The notes beneath the pieces were generated by a model. The model saw only the letters and a list, made by a program, of their open reading frames with translations. It ran no database searches and had not been told where the DNA came from. From Bacteroidales bacterium (lineage in GTDB: Bacteria > Bacteroidota > Bacteroidia > Bacteroidales > Muribaculaceae), in the NCBI GenBank assembly GCA_004553485.1, contig SFLG01000004.1:1-43980 (forward strand): a stretch of 43,980 bases of DNA. The letters are read 5' to 3'. This document shows positions 35,982 through 43,980 of the stretch, piece after piece; within the stretch, counting starts at the first letter, position 1; the number at the start of each line of letters is the position of its first letter. The position numbers and the translations under genes were made by a program.

Positions 35982-37046
35982 CTAATCCACTTTGGGTTTG
36001 CCGGGGGCTTCGGGGCGGAGGGCGTAGTAGTCGCGCAGAGCCTCGAAGGTGGAGGGTGAGCGGCGCAGCAGGGCGTCGTCGGCCATGATGTCGTAGGAGC
36101 GTGCCACCTGAGGCAGGCGCACGATGGACGGCACGGCCGGGGGCTCGGGGGCCGGAACGGTGAAGCGCTCGCTGCCGTAGGCCTCACGCATCAGCTCAGG
36201 GCCGAGATGACGCGCCAGGGCGTCGAGCACCATCGTCGTGGCGCGCACCTTGCCCGGCGCCGAATAGCCGGCGATGTGCGGGGTGCCGATGTCGACAATG
36301 TCCAGCAGGTCAGTGTCTATCGAGGGCTCGCCTTCCCAGACGTCAATGACGGTGTGGCTGACAAGGCCGCGCTTTATGGCCTCCTTGAGCGCGTTGTTGT
36401 CAGTGACGGGGCCGCGCGAGGCGTTGATGAAGATGGGGGCGCGACGGAGCTTGCCGAAGAAGGTGCCGTCGGCGAGGTGGTATGTGGCGTCCTCGCCCTC
36501 GCGTGTCAGCGGGGTGTGGAAGGTGACGATGTCGGCCTCGCGGGCGATGTCGTCGAGGGTGCTCCAGCCGTCGCCGCCCTCGCGGCGCTGACGGGGCGGG
36601 TCGCACAACAGTACGCGCATACCCAGTCCCTCGGCCCACTTCTGCACGAGTCGCCCGATGTTGCCTACGCCCACTATACCAAGCACATACTGGTCGACGG
36701 GACGGTTTATCAGCTGCGCGATGGCTGCAAAGACGTACTGCGCGACGGCCGGGGCGTTGCAGCCCGGAGCGTTGACGGCGGTGATGCCGTGGCTTTGGCA
36801 ATAGGCGGCATCGATGTGGTCGAAGCCTATCGTGCACGTGCCGGCAAAGCTGCAGCGGGGGTTATCGCCGAGCAGGGCCCGTCCCACCTTGGTGCGCGTG
36901 CGCACAAGCAGGATATCGGCGTCGGCGACAGTTTCGGCGGTGATTTGTTCGGGAGCGAGGACGCGAACGTCGCCCAGGGGTTCGAGCACGCCTTCGAGGT
37001 ATGGGATGTGGCTGTCTACAACCACATTAAGCGGGCGGGATAGCAT
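35982..37046 (-). CDS. pdxB: Erythronate-4-phosphate dehydrogenase
   Basis: Oxidises 4-phosphoerythronate to the 2-oxo acid in the DXP-dependent pathway to pyridoxal 5'-phosphate. 354 residues. N-terminal VVVDSHIPYLEG is typical of PdxB. The NAD-binding site is LGIVGVGNIGRLV (about 122-134), and the catalytic residues are expected in INASRGPVTDN (Arg), WEGEPSID (Glu) and TPHIAGYS (His). The C-terminal PdxB dimerisation region is present, separating it from generic D-2-hydroxyacid dehydrogenases. The chosen ATG makes it overlap the upstream membrane gene by 31 bases. SufS in the same window also needs PLP, a connection only by cofactor. Confidence 0.92.
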   Translation of the reverse strand: MLSRPLNVVVDSHIPYLEGVLEPLGDVRVLAPEQITAETVADADILLVRTRTKVGRALLGDNPRCSFAGTCTIGFDHIDAAYCQSHGITAVNAPGCNAPAVAQYVFAAIAQLINRPVDQYVLGIVGVGNIGRLVQKWAEGLGMRVLLCDPPRQRREGGDGWSTLDDIAREADIVTFHTPLTREGEDATYHLADGTFFGKLRRAPIFINASRGPVTDNNALKEAIKRGLVSHTVIDVWEGEPSIDTDLLDIVDIGTPHIAGYSAPGKVRATTMVLDALARHLGPELMREAYGSERFTVPAPEPPAVPSIVRLPQVARSYDIMADDALLRRSPSTFEALRDYYALRPEAPGKPKVD

Positions 37047-38035
37047 AGGAATATCAGTACTAATATAACGATTGTCAGCGATGCCACGATGTTGCCGCCC
37101 TTGGTGGCGCCGCGGCTGAAGAGGCGTCCGAGGTGCACCGACGCGCATACGGCCAACAGCGGGACGTAGGCCATGAAGTTGGCGAAGTCGCAGAACACCG
37201 CCAGCAATGTCATCAGCGAAATCAGCGACAGCACGCCGTTATATGCGCGGCGGTGGGCATTGTAGGCCAGCATCTGCGGTATGCAGCCCACCCACGACAC
37301 TATCAGCAGCAGGACCACAAAGGCCGTGGTGACAATGAGTTTGAGGTTAGACTGGAACGAGAAGGCCGTCAGAAACAGGCTCGGGTCGGGGAAGCTGACG
37401 CGCACCGGCACCGCCAGCGAGACGGCGCCCAATATCCACCATGGCGTCACCAGTCCCAGCAGGCAGGCTACCAGAGCGCGACCGCTGAAGACACGCATCT
37501 GTATGACGCCGACAATGAAGACGGGCACATAGACGAGGTAGCAGTACTGCGTCATCGACATCGCCGACAATATCAGGAAAATCAGGAATATACGGCTCGT
37601 CGCCGTGGGGTCGCCGTAGGTGCTGTACAGCAGGAACAGGCACACCAGCACCGTCAGCGCCAGCAGTGTGCCCGTGTTGAAGTTGAGCAACATCGTGGGC
37701 ATCGACAGCGACATGGCCAGGAAGTAGGTGGCATCGAGCGACGTCTGTCGCTGCAGCAGGCTGAAGGTGCGGTCGAGCGACAGTATCATCAGCGCCGTCG
37801 CCGCCACGCACACCAGGTTGACGGCCAGCGACACAAGCCGGTCGTCGAACCACAGGTTGGCGCTGGGCACGACGATGCCGCGGAAAAAGGCCGGGGGCGC
37901 CGGCAACGGCATCGACCGCAGCCACAGGACGCAGAAAGCGGCTGTCATCATGGCCACGAGCAGCGTCAGCCCTCGCGAACACAAAAAATTGTATGCTTCC
38001 TTTACTGTCATCGACATTGCTACGGGTATGCGCAT
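37016..38035 (-). CDS. Polytopic inner membrane protein, unknown function
   Basis: 339 residues from MRIPVAMSM; ATGs at 38017 and 38011 are alternatives. About nine to ten hydrophobic helices are visible (for example LTLLVAMMTAAFCVLWL, LVSLAVNLVCVAATALMIL, LLALTVLVCLFLLY, LIVTTAFVVLLLIVSW, NIVASLTIVILVLIFLCY). A conserved-looking LDATYFLAMSLSMP loop lies near 120. The pattern resembles Bacteroidales integral membrane proteins of unknown function sometimes adjoining peptidoglycan or B6 genes; no transporter signature was recognised. A longer reading from 38083 would pass through the promoter box at 38081 and was rejected. The 3' end overlaps pdxB. Confidence 0.75.
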   Translation of the reverse strand: MRIPVAMSMTVKEAYNFLCSRGLTLLVAMMTAAFCVLWLRSMPLPAPPAFFRGIVVPSANLWFDDRLVSLAVNLVCVAATALMILSLDRTFSLLQRQTSLDATYFLAMSLSMPTMLLNFNTGTLLALTVLVCLFLLYSTYGDPTATSRIFLIFLILSAMSMTQYCYLVYVPVFIVGVIQMRVFSGRALVACLLGLVTPWWILGAVSLAVPVRVSFPDPSLFLTAFSFQSNLKLIVTTAFVVLLLIVSWVGCIPQMLAYNAHRRAYNGVLSLISLMTLLAVFCDFANFMAYVPLLAVCASVHLGRLFSRGATKGGNIVASLTIVILVLIFLCYPARLMWL

Positions 38036-38080
38036 GAGAGCGCACGGACGGGTGCACGGTCGCGTGCACAAACGAGTGTA

Positions 38081-38112
38081 CAAATGTACGCGTTTTGGCC
38101 CACTTTAGCAAC
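38081..38112 (-). promoter_or_regulatory. Candidate promoter of membrane protein-pdxB operon
   Basis: Minus strand GTTG (38112-38109), 20 bases, TACATTTG (38088-38081). The first usable ATG is at 38035. Confidence 0.55.
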
Positions 38113-38151
38113 AGCGGCGCCGCAATGGCGCTTTTTTCCCCGAAAATTCAT

Positions 38152-38159
38152 TAACTTTG
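38152..38159 (+). promoter_or_regulatory. -7-like box four bases before the Ig lipoprotein start codon
   Basis: TAACTTTG is a perfect TAnnTTTG match, but it ends only four bases before the ATG at 38164. If functional, the transcript would begin at or within a few bases of the start codon. No -33 element was found. Confidence 0.4.
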
Positions 38160-38163
38160 TGGC

Positions 38164-40200
38164 ATGAAGTGGAAAAAACCGTCCTTACGAGATATATGGG
38201 GCGCACTGGTGTGTGTCCTGGCGCTATGGGTGGTGGCATCGTGCGCGTCGATGGGCCGTCCGCAGGGCGGTGCGCGCGACGAGACGCCGCCGGTATATGT
38301 GCGCAGCAACCCGCCGCAGGGTATGCTCAACTTCAAAGGCGACCGCGTCGAGGCCTTTTTTGACGAGAATATCCAGCTTGACGACGCCTTTAACAAGGTG
38401 ATAGTATCGCCGACGCAGAAGATTGCGCCGGTGGTGCGTTCGCTGGGGCGACGCGTCACCGTCGAGCTGCGCGACACTCTGAAGTCCAACACCACCTACA
38501 CCATCGACTTTGCCGACGCCATCCAGGACCTCAACGAGGGCAACGTCCTCGACGGCTTCGCCCTCGACTTCTCGACCGGCGACAGCATCGACACGCTGCG
38601 CCTGTCCGGAATTGTCCTTGAGGCCCGCACGCTCGAGCCGGCGCAGTCAATGACGGTGGGCATCTTCCGCGAGCCGGCCGACACGGCCATCGCCACCCTG
38701 CCCTTCGAGCGCATCGCGCGCACCAACCAGCTGGGTCAGTTTACCGTGCGCAACCTCAAGGCGGGCAACTACGCTGTCTACGCCATCAACGACATCAACC
38801 GCGACAACCGGTGGGACCGCACCGAGGACATCGCCTTCCTGGGCCGTCTCGTCTCGCCCTCGGTCGAGGCCATCACCGTCACCGACACCATCCGCACCGA
38901 CGCCGGAACCGACTCGACAGCCACGCGTCCCGGAACGGCATACTACCCCAACGACCTGCTGCTCACGTGGTTCAACGAGGGCTACAAATCGCAGTACCTC
39001 AAAGACTACAAACGCCCCGAGCGCCGCAAGGTGACCCTGGAGATGGGCGCACCCGCCGACTCGCTGCCCGAGATAACGGTGGTGAAGGGTCCACAGGGCC
39101 GTCCCTTCAGCGAGATGGCGGTGCTGCAGGGCAACGCCACCAACGACACGCTGACCTACTGGCTGCACGACCCCGAGCTGATTGCCACCGACTCGCTGAT
39201 GCTGTCGGTGCGCCACCTCAACACCGACACGCTCGAGCGCATAGTGTGGCAGACCGACACCCTGCGCTTCTTCTGGCGCGACAAGGACAAGAAAAAGAAG
39301 AAGAAGGACGAGGAGGCCGACACTGTGCCCAAGCCCATCGAGCTGCTGCCGCTGACGATGACCTCGCCCCACGAGTTCAATGTCTACCAGCCCTTGCGCT
39401 TAGGCACCAACACGCCCATCGCCCGCGTCGACTCGGCCGCCTTCCACCTTGAGCAGCTCGTCGACACGGTATGGACCGCCGTCCCCCACTCTGCCGCCCG
39501 CGCCGACACGCTAAACCCGCTGATGGGCCTGGTAATCGACTTCGACACCGGCCCGGGGCAGAAGTACCGCATCAGCGTCGACTCGCTCGGCGTCGAGGAC
39601 ATCTACGGGCTGCACAACAAGGACTTCAGCCAGGAGTTTACCGTGCGCAACCTCGAGGAATATTCCAACCTCGTGCTCAACATCACCCCCGACTCGCTGC
39701 CGATGATGGTGGAGCTGCTCAGCGAGGCCGACAACCCCGTGCGCGTGGTGCCCGCCGAGAAGGGCAAGGCGGTCTTCCGCTATGTCAACCCGGGCACGTA
39801 CTACGCCCGCCTGTGGATTGACGCCGACTCCGACGGACGCTGGACAACGGGCAACATCGCCGACTCCATCCAGCCCGAGGAGGTGTACTACTATCCCCGC
39901 AAACTCGACCTCAAGGCCAACTGGGATGTCGAAAACTCGTGGGACATCTACGAGCTGCCCGTCGACGCCCAGAAGCCGATGAAGATAAAGAAGAACAAGC
40001 CCAAACCCAAGAAGGGCGAGCAACAGCAATACGAAGACGAGGAAACCGAGCTGGACGAGTGGGGCGAGCCCGTCGACCCGACACGCCGCAACACCATGAT
40101 GGGCGGCAGCAACGGCAACAACCGCTACAGCCGCAACCGCAACAACAACGGCTTCGGCGGCAACGGCCGTCTCCGCCAGACGGGCACCTTCGGCCGCTGA
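38164..40200 (+). CDS. Ig-like domain lipoprotein
   Basis: 678 residues. The signal helix ends VVASC with C27 as the lipidation site. A Big_5-type Ig-like domain at about 40-140 has PPVYVRSNPPQGM, EAFFDENIQLDDAFNKVIVSP and TLKSNTTYTIDFADAIQDLNEGN. A transthyretin-like or SdrD-B-like unit follows (GQFTVRNLKAGNYAVYAINDIN, with a DRNNRWD-style calcium-loop-like element). A Lys-rich linker (near 375-385) leads to more beta domains, including VNPGTYYARLWIDADSDGRWT. The last 75 residues are low in complexity: Lys/Pro-rich, acidic, then Asn/Gly/Arg-rich. The family is widespread in Bacteroidetes, its function is unknown, and an outer-membrane location is inferred. Confidence 0.82.
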   Translation: MKWKKPSLRDIWGALVCVLALWVVASCASMGRPQGGARDETPPVYVRSNPPQGMLNFKGDRVEAFFDENIQLDDAFNKVIVSPTQKIAPVVRSLGRRVTVELRDTLKSNTTYTIDFADAIQDLNEGNVLDGFALDFSTGDSIDTLRLSGIVLEARTLEPAQSMTVGIFREPADTAIATLPFERIARTNQLGQFTVRNLKAGNYAVYAINDINRDNRWDRTEDIAFLGRLVSPSVEAITVTDTIRTDAGTDSTATRPGTAYYPNDLLLTWFNEGYKSQYLKDYKRPERRKVTLEMGAPADSLPEITVVKGPQGRPFSEMAVLQGNATNDTLTYWLHDPELIATDSLMLSVRHLNTDTLERIVWQTDTLRFFWRDKDKKKKKKDEEADTVPKPIELLPLTMTSPHEFNVYQPLRLGTNTPIARVDSAAFHLEQLVDTVWTAVPHSAARADTLNPLMGLVIDFDTGPGQKYRISVDSLGVEDIYGLHNKDFSQEFTVRNLEEYSNLVLNITPDSLPMMVELLSEADNPVRVVPAEKGKAVFRYVNPGTYYARLWIDADSDGRWTTGNIADSIQPEEVYYYPRKLDLKANWDVENSWDIYELPVDAQKPMKIKKNKPKPKKGEQQQYEDEETELDEWGEPVDPTRRNTMMGGSNGNNRYSRNRNNNGFGGNGRLRQTGTFGR

Positions 40201-40210
40201 CGGCGGAGTG

Positions 40211-40285
40211 CGGCGTAACCGCACCGCGTGTCACCTTACCGGCCGTCACCGCGTTGGCCGTCACCGTGCAGGCTGTTACCGCTAT
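40211..40285. repeat. 15-bp degenerate tandem array next to palindrome copy 4
   Basis: Five units with period 15: CGGCGTAACCGCACC, GCGTGTCACCTTACC, GGCCGTCACCGCGTT, GGCCGTCACCGTGCA and GGCTGTTACCGCTAT. All share a GTMACC-type core at the same phase (GTCACC, GTTACC, GTAACC). The last unit runs into the palindrome. It starts 11 bases after the lipoprotein stop. Confidence 0.75.
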
Positions 40286-40306
40286 CGGCCGAGCTCGGCC
40301 GATAAC
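40281..40306. repeat. Palindrome copy 4 (diverged)
   Basis: Same 26-bp design as copies 1-3 with compensated changes: GCTATCGGCCGAG then CTCGGCCGATAAC. Inner positions changed on both sides (T to C, A to G) keep pairing. One outer pair is mismatched (C40282 with A40305). Read on the minus strand its left flank is GGACG, as in copy 3, and its right flank is GGTAAC. Confidence 0.9.
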
Positions 40307-40388
40307 CGTCCTCCCCTCCCCTGCCCCGGCCCCCGGGTACCGTTGCCTTAAGGGGCCTCCAAACTTCCCATTTCACCCACAACTCCCC

Positions 40389-41489
40389 TTACTTGGTGAG
40401 GGAGTCGAGGAGTTTGGCGGCGCAGGCGGTGCTGGTGAGGGTGGGCGCGACGGCGAGGGCGGCCTTGCGGAAGGCCGGATACTCGGTGGCCATGCGCTCG
40501 AGGTGGTCGGCTGTCCAGCCATCGTCAACAATGCCGGCGCCGGTTTCTTGCACAAGGGTGGCAGTTGACGGCACGGTATTCATCAGCACAGGCGTGCCAA
40601 GGCTCAGGCACTCGGTGACGGTAACCATATTGCAATCCTTGAGCGTGTCGATGAGCATACCCTTTGCCGTGCGGCCAAGGGGCGCCCACTGCTCGTGCGT
40701 GCAATAGCCGTGGAACTTGACGTTAGCCTCTATCCCCTGCTCTTTTACGCGCTTTTCAAGGGCCTCGCGCTCGGCGCCGTCGCCGCAGATGTCGAGCTGC
40801 CAGTGGCCGTAACCGGGACGGCACACAAAGTCGGCGAAGACGTCTACGATGTGCCCGATATTCTTTCGGGGCACAAGCTGAGACACTATGATAAAGGCAT
40901 CCCTGGTATCGCCATCGTCACCGGGGTAAAACACCTCCGGATCTGAGCCGTGGTCGGCGATGATGTGTGAGACGTTGCGACAGAAGCGACAGACAAAGTT
41001 GCGGGCATCGGTGGAGCGTGCCACCACGCGCACGTCGCGCATAAACATCGGCACAACAGCGTGATACCACAGCCGGGAGGGGATTTTGAAAAGCGCGCGC
41101 TGCATCACACTCAACTCGTGCCACACCAGCAGTTTTTCGGGGCACACACGGGCCGCCGTCAGCGTGGCCAGCGAGAACAGCTCGGAGGAGATAACGACAT
41201 CAAAGCGGTCGGTGTTACGCTTCAGCCACTTGCGCAGGCCCTTTGCCTTGGGAAGCAGATCTGGCTTGAACAGCGACGGCATACTCGACTTAAAATACAC
41301 TACCTCGAAGCTGTTGTCTTCGGGCTCGAGGGGACGAAACTCATCCATGGCGACCAGTGTCACCTCGTGCCCTAACGCGACAAAGCCACGCGCCATATTG
41401 TATATCATGGTGTTGGCATTGGTGCGGCGGCGCGTGATGACGCCCTTCTCTGACGTGGAAAGTATGAGGTTGAGTATGAGTATATTCAT
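40389..41489 (-). CDS. Glycosyltransferase family 4 (GT-B)
   Basis: 366 residues from MNILILNLILSTSEKG. The GT-B layout is an N-terminal acceptor domain (GFVALGHEVTLVAMDEF, FDVVISSELFSL) and a C-terminal donor domain: FIIVSQLVPRKNI, WQLDICGDGAEREALEKRVKEQGIEANVKFHGY, and the nucleotide-sugar motif VTECLSLGTPVLM. It is cytoplasmic and probably adds one sugar to a lipid-linked surface glycan. It is the last gene of a three-gene glycosyltransferase operon, 26 bases after the GT2 gene. Upstream in-frame ATGs would overlap that gene and do not match the family start. Confidence 0.9.
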   Translation of the reverse strand: MNILILNLILSTSEKGVITRRRTNANTMIYNMARGFVALGHEVTLVAMDEFRPLEPEDNSFEVVYFKSSMPSLFKPDLLPKAKGLRKWLKRNTDRFDVVISSELFSLATLTAARVCPEKLLVWHELSVMQRALFKIPSRLWYHAVVPMFMRDVRVVARSTDARNFVCRFCRNVSHIIADHGSDPEVFYPGDDGDTRDAFIIVSQLVPRKNIGHIVDVFADFVCRPGYGHWQLDICGDGAEREALEKRVKEQGIEANVKFHGYCTHEQWAPLGRTAKGMLIDTLKDCNMVTVTECLSLGTPVLMNTVPSTATLVQETGAGIVDDGWTADHLERMATEYPAFRKAALAVAPTLTSTACAAKLLDSLTK

Positions 41490-41515
41490 TGCAGTAGCTG
41501 AATGGGCAGTGTTTG

Positions 41516-42553
41516 TTACGATTTGCGGTTTTGCCACATCGCCATGGCGATGACCGGCCAAAATAGTTTGTTCGTCAACGACTTGTGCAGCAAACGCTGT
41601 TTCGCCGTCATGTTTTCGCACGGATAGGTCTTGAGACAGGCCATATAGGGGCGCGACATCTCGTGGGCAAACCACTGGCGTTTCTGCCTGAGCGTCAACT
41701 CCTTGCTCCCCAGCACCTGCTTTATTACCACCCTCAGGTTGTTGGCGTAATATCCGTGGGCATAGACGTCGGTGGCAGGGTCCATCCCTTTTGCGGCGAG
41801 ATATTCCGATATTCGGCGACACATATCCTCTATCATCGTCATGCGGTCGAGGCGCAGGCCACGACTAAGGCTGCCGGCAGTCTGTCGGTAAAGGTAATAC
41901 GGCCGGTCGAGCCATATCACACTGTCCGATGCCATAAAATACAGGAAGCCGAAAAGGAAGTCCTCGCTGCTAACGCGGTCGTTTTCAAAAGTTATGCCGT
42001 TGTCGCGTATGATATCCATACGGTAAACGGCCATACACGAGCTGCCGGGCAGGTGGAAGCGCTCGTCGTCGGCGTAGGGCTGGGAAAAGACGGCCAGGGC
42101 TATGCGCCGCATCTCGTCGGCGCCTTTGTAGATACGCGGGGCAGCCGTCAGGTCGCCCGGCACGGGCGTTGTCCCGTCTGCAAAATTCTGATATGAGAAC
42201 GACACCTGCGAGGCGTGGGCGCTTTCGAGCATCTCCACCGCCGTGGCGTAGGTTTCGGGCAGCACAATGTCGTCCGAGTCGGCAAAGGCGATATATTTGC
42301 CGCGGGCGTCGGCCATACCGGTATTTCGGGCCGCTCCCAGACCGCCGTTGGCCTTGTGGATGACTCGCACGCGCGGGTCGCGCGCGGCCCTTGCCTCGCA
42401 GATTGCACCGCTGCCATCGGTGCTTCCGTCATCGACGAGGATGACCTCGATGTCGCGCAACGTCTGGCCGAGCACCGAGTCGACGGCCTCGTCAAGATAA
42501 GCGGCGGTGTTGTACACCGGCATGACCACCGTGAGCAGCGGGTTCTCTTTCAT
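41516..42553 (-). CDS. Glycosyltransferase family 2 (GT-A)
   Basis: 345 residues from MKENPLLTVVMPVYN. Typical inverting GT-A domain: VVMPVYNTAAYLDEAVDSVLGQT, VILVDDGSTDGSG, NGGLGAARNTGMADARGKYIAFADSDD with the DxD-type metal site near residue 93. The C-terminal half is helical and contains GLRLDRMTMIEDMCRR. It probably extends a lipopolysaccharide, capsule or exopolysaccharide repeat unit. It lies 13 bases downstream of the GtrB-like gene. The sugar specificity cannot be read from the sequence. Confidence 0.92.
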   Translation of the reverse strand: MKENPLLTVVMPVYNTAAYLDEAVDSVLGQTLRDIEVILVDDGSTDGSGAICEARAARDPRVRVIHKANGGLGAARNTGMADARGKYIAFADSDDIVLPETYATAVEMLESAHASQVSFSYQNFADGTTPVPGDLTAAPRIYKGADEMRRIALAVFSQPYADDERFHLPGSSCMAVYRMDIIRDNGITFENDRVSSEDFLFGFLYFMASDSVIWLDRPYYLYRQTAGSLSRGLRLDRMTMIEDMCRRISEYLAAKGMDPATDVYAHGYYANNLRVVIKQVLGSKELTLRQKRQWFAHEMSRPYMACLKTYPCENMTAKQRLLHKSLTNKLFWPVIAMAMWQNRKS

Positions 42554-42566
42554 GTCGGTAAGGCGG

Positions 42567-43547
42567 TCAGTCCCACAGGCGGTCGCGGATGGCATAGCGC
42601 GGACGGCCCTTTACTTCGTTGAAAATCTTGCCGATATACTCGCCGGTGATGCCAATGGCGATGAGGATGAGGCTGCCCAGTCCCCATATCGACAGCATTA
42701 TCGACGCCCATCCCGGGCTGACGTGGTCGGTGAAGAAACGCGCCACCACGACGTAGGCGGTGACGGCAAGCGTCACCAGCAGGATGAACAGGCCGGTGAA
42801 GAATATCCACCGCATAGGCTGCGCCGAGAAGGACGTTATGCCGTCCACCGACAGCGCCAGCATCTTGCGCAGTGGGTACTTCGACTCGCCGGCGACGCGG
42901 CTGGCGCGCTCGTAGTACACCACATCGCTGTCGAGGCCAATCTGCGGCACTATCCCGCGCAGAAACATGTTGCTCTCGTGGTACTCGGACAGCAGATGCA
43001 GAGCGCGGTTCGACATCAGGCGGTAGTCGGCGTGGTCGTAGACGGTCTCCAGGCCCATCTTTTTCTGGAACGAATAGAAGGCGTGGGCCGTAGTGCGCTT
43101 GAAGACGGTGTCGGTCTTGCGCGACGAGCGCACACCGTAGACAATCTCCGTGCCCTCGCGGTATTTGCGCACCATCTCCACTATGGCCTGCGGGTCGTCC
43201 TGGAGGTCGGCGTCGATGCTCACGGCAGCGTCGCAGTTGTCCATCGCCGTCATCAGCCCCGCCAGCAGCGCGTACTGGTGCCCGCGGTTGTGGGCCAGCG
43301 AGACGGCGCGCACGCGGCGGTCGGCAAGGTGCCACTCCTCGAGCAGCGCCCACGTGCGGTCGCGGCTGCCGTCGTTACTGCACAGGATGTACGAGTCAGC
43401 GGTGATGTCGCCGGCGGCGACACAGTCGTCGAGCAGCTTCAGCAGCACAGGCAGCGACAGCGGTAGAGCCTCCTCCTCGTTATAGCACGGGATGACAATG
43501 GCGAGGCGCGGTGGCGGCAACAGTTTTTCCATAGGCTTCGGTATCAT
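42567..43547 (-). CDS. Polyprenyl-phosphate glycosyltransferase (GtrB/DPM1-like)
   Basis: 326 residues. A GT2 catalytic domain (VIPCYNEEEALPLSLPVLL at about 18-36, SNDGSRDRTW, SIDADLQDDPQ at 110-120) is followed by two C-terminal transmembrane helices (about 245-270 and 283-308), the layout of GtrB/YfdH bactoprenol glucosyltransferases. Such enzymes charge undecaprenyl phosphate with a sugar that a flippase and a membrane glycosyltransferase then use on surface glycans. M6 is an alternative start. It is first in the glycosyltransferase operon; the next gene starts 13 bases on. Confidence 0.92.
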   Translation of the reverse strand: MIPKPMEKLLPPPRLAIVIPCYNEEEALPLSLPVLLKLLDDCVAAGDITADSYILCSNDGSRDRTWALLEEWHLADRRVRAVSLAHNRGHQYALLAGLMTAMDNCDAAVSIDADLQDDPQAIVEMVRKYREGTEIVYGVRSSRKTDTVFKRTTAHAFYSFQKKMGLETVYDHADYRLMSNRALHLLSEYHESNMFLRGIVPQIGLDSDVVYYERASRVAGESKYPLRKMLALSVDGITSFSAQPMRWIFFTGLFILLVTLAVTAYVVVARFFTDHVSPGWASIMLSIWGLGSLILIAIGITGEYIGKIFNEVKGRPRYAIRDRLWD

Positions 43548-43710
43548 CAGTCGTCGGCAAGAACGCCGACATACGGGTTCAGTTATAATGAATTAATTTC
43601 CGGTACGTGGCAAATGATGCCTGGGGATAATCCCGGGACAGCCTTGCACGGCAAGTCCGTCGGGGCACGGTTTGCCCGGCCCAAGACCCCTTTGCAAAAT
43701 CTTTCCAATG

Positions 43711-43718
43711 CAAAGATA
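43711..43718 (-). promoter_or_regulatory. Candidate -7 box of the glycosyltransferase operon
   Basis: Minus strand TATCTTTG fits TAnnTTTG and lies in an AT-rich stretch; no clear -33. The predicted leader to the ATG at 43547 is about 155 bases and contains a short CGGC/GCCG hairpin near 43570. Confidence 0.45.
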
Positions 43719-43760
43719 AGCATTTTTAAACTATAAAGATATGCAATTTTGAACTATAAT

Positions 43761-43792
43761 GTTGTCCGAACCAAAAAAAAATGCTACCTTTG
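43761..43792 (+). promoter_or_regulatory. Promoter of the tRNA-Pro gene
   Basis: GTTG (43761-43764), 20 bases, TACCTTTG (43785-43792). The tRNA begins 49 bases downstream, leaving a 5' leader for RNase P. Confidence 0.65.
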
Positions 43793-43841
43793 CGCTCGCC
43801 GACAGAAGGACGCGCCCCTACGGCCCGTCCCTTCAATCACC

Positions 43842-43914
43842 CGGGGTGTAGCACAGTTGGCAGCGCGCCACGTTCGGGACGTGGAGGTCGGAAGTTCGAG
43901 TCTTCTCACCCCGA
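43842..43914 (+). tRNA. tRNA-Pro (anticodon CGG)
   Basis: 73 bases fold as a full cloverleaf. Acceptor stem CGGGGTG pairs with CACCCCG, with discriminator A. The anticodon stem CCACG/CGTGG encloses the loop TTCGGGA, giving anticodon CGG. The T arm is GGAAG-TTCGAGT-CTTCT. CCA is not encoded and must be added. Confidence 0.96.
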
Positions 43915-43926
43915 CCCTTTAAGGGC

Positions 43927-43961
43927 AAAAGCCTGCAAACCATCCGTTTGCAGGCTTTTTT
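43927..43961 (+). terminator. Intrinsic terminator of tRNA-Pro
   Basis: AAAAGCCTGCAAAC (43927-43940) and GTTTGCAGGCTTTT (43946-43959) form a perfect 14-bp stem with a 5-base loop, followed by T residues. Confidence 0.93.
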
Positions 43962-43980
43962 GTCCTCCCACCGGGACAAA

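Overview
The window looks like a chromosomal segment of a high-GC member of the Bacteroidales (phylum Bacteroidota). Supporting signs are a SusC/SusD outer-membrane pair, a type IX secretion C-terminal sorting domain, many lipoproteins with a Cys just after the signal helix, Bacteroidetes-type promoters (TTTG or GTTG, 19-20 bases, then TAnnTTTG), little sign of Shine-Dalgarno sites, and eukaryote-sized urocanase. The G+C-rich coding bias fits Muribaculaceae (or Rikenellaceae) better than Bacteroides; this family-level guess is inference.

Layout. 1-8300: the tail of an unidentified gene, then a 2607-residue secreted subtilisin-family protease. 8433-9977: YifB/ComM-like AAA+ protein. 9990-11130: a REP-associated tyrosine transposase (RAYT) gene bounded by two inverted copies of a perfect 26-bp palindrome. 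11187-17695 (minus): complete histidine-to-glutamate pathway ftcD-hutU-hutH-hutI, with a third palindrome inside the operon. 17824-23764 (minus): sufBCDS for Fe-S cluster assembly, ending in a thioredoxin-fold lipoprotein that lacks the CxxC. 24022-32009 (minus): a four-gene SusC-SusD-lipoprotein-PKD lipoprotein operon for uptake of an unknown ligand. 32521-38035: trmD, two small envelope proteins, a DUF2851 protein, pdxB (vitamin B6) and a polytopic membrane protein. 38164-40200: an Ig-like lipoprotein, followed by a fourth palindrome next to a 15-bp tandem array. 40389-43547 (minus): three glycosyltransferases in one operon for a surface glycan. 43842-43914: tRNA-Pro(CGG) with a strong terminator.

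The most unusual content is the RAYT/palindrome system. The transposase carries a second, apparently Rossmann-like C-terminal domain. Its gene is framed by arms inverted over about 50 bp, and the same palindrome recurs alone at two other gene ends in this window. A second layer of structure is a set of 9-bp-period degenerate tandem arrays sitting directly after stop codons. Both look like dispersed intergenic repeat families that may act on transcript ends; that role is inferred.
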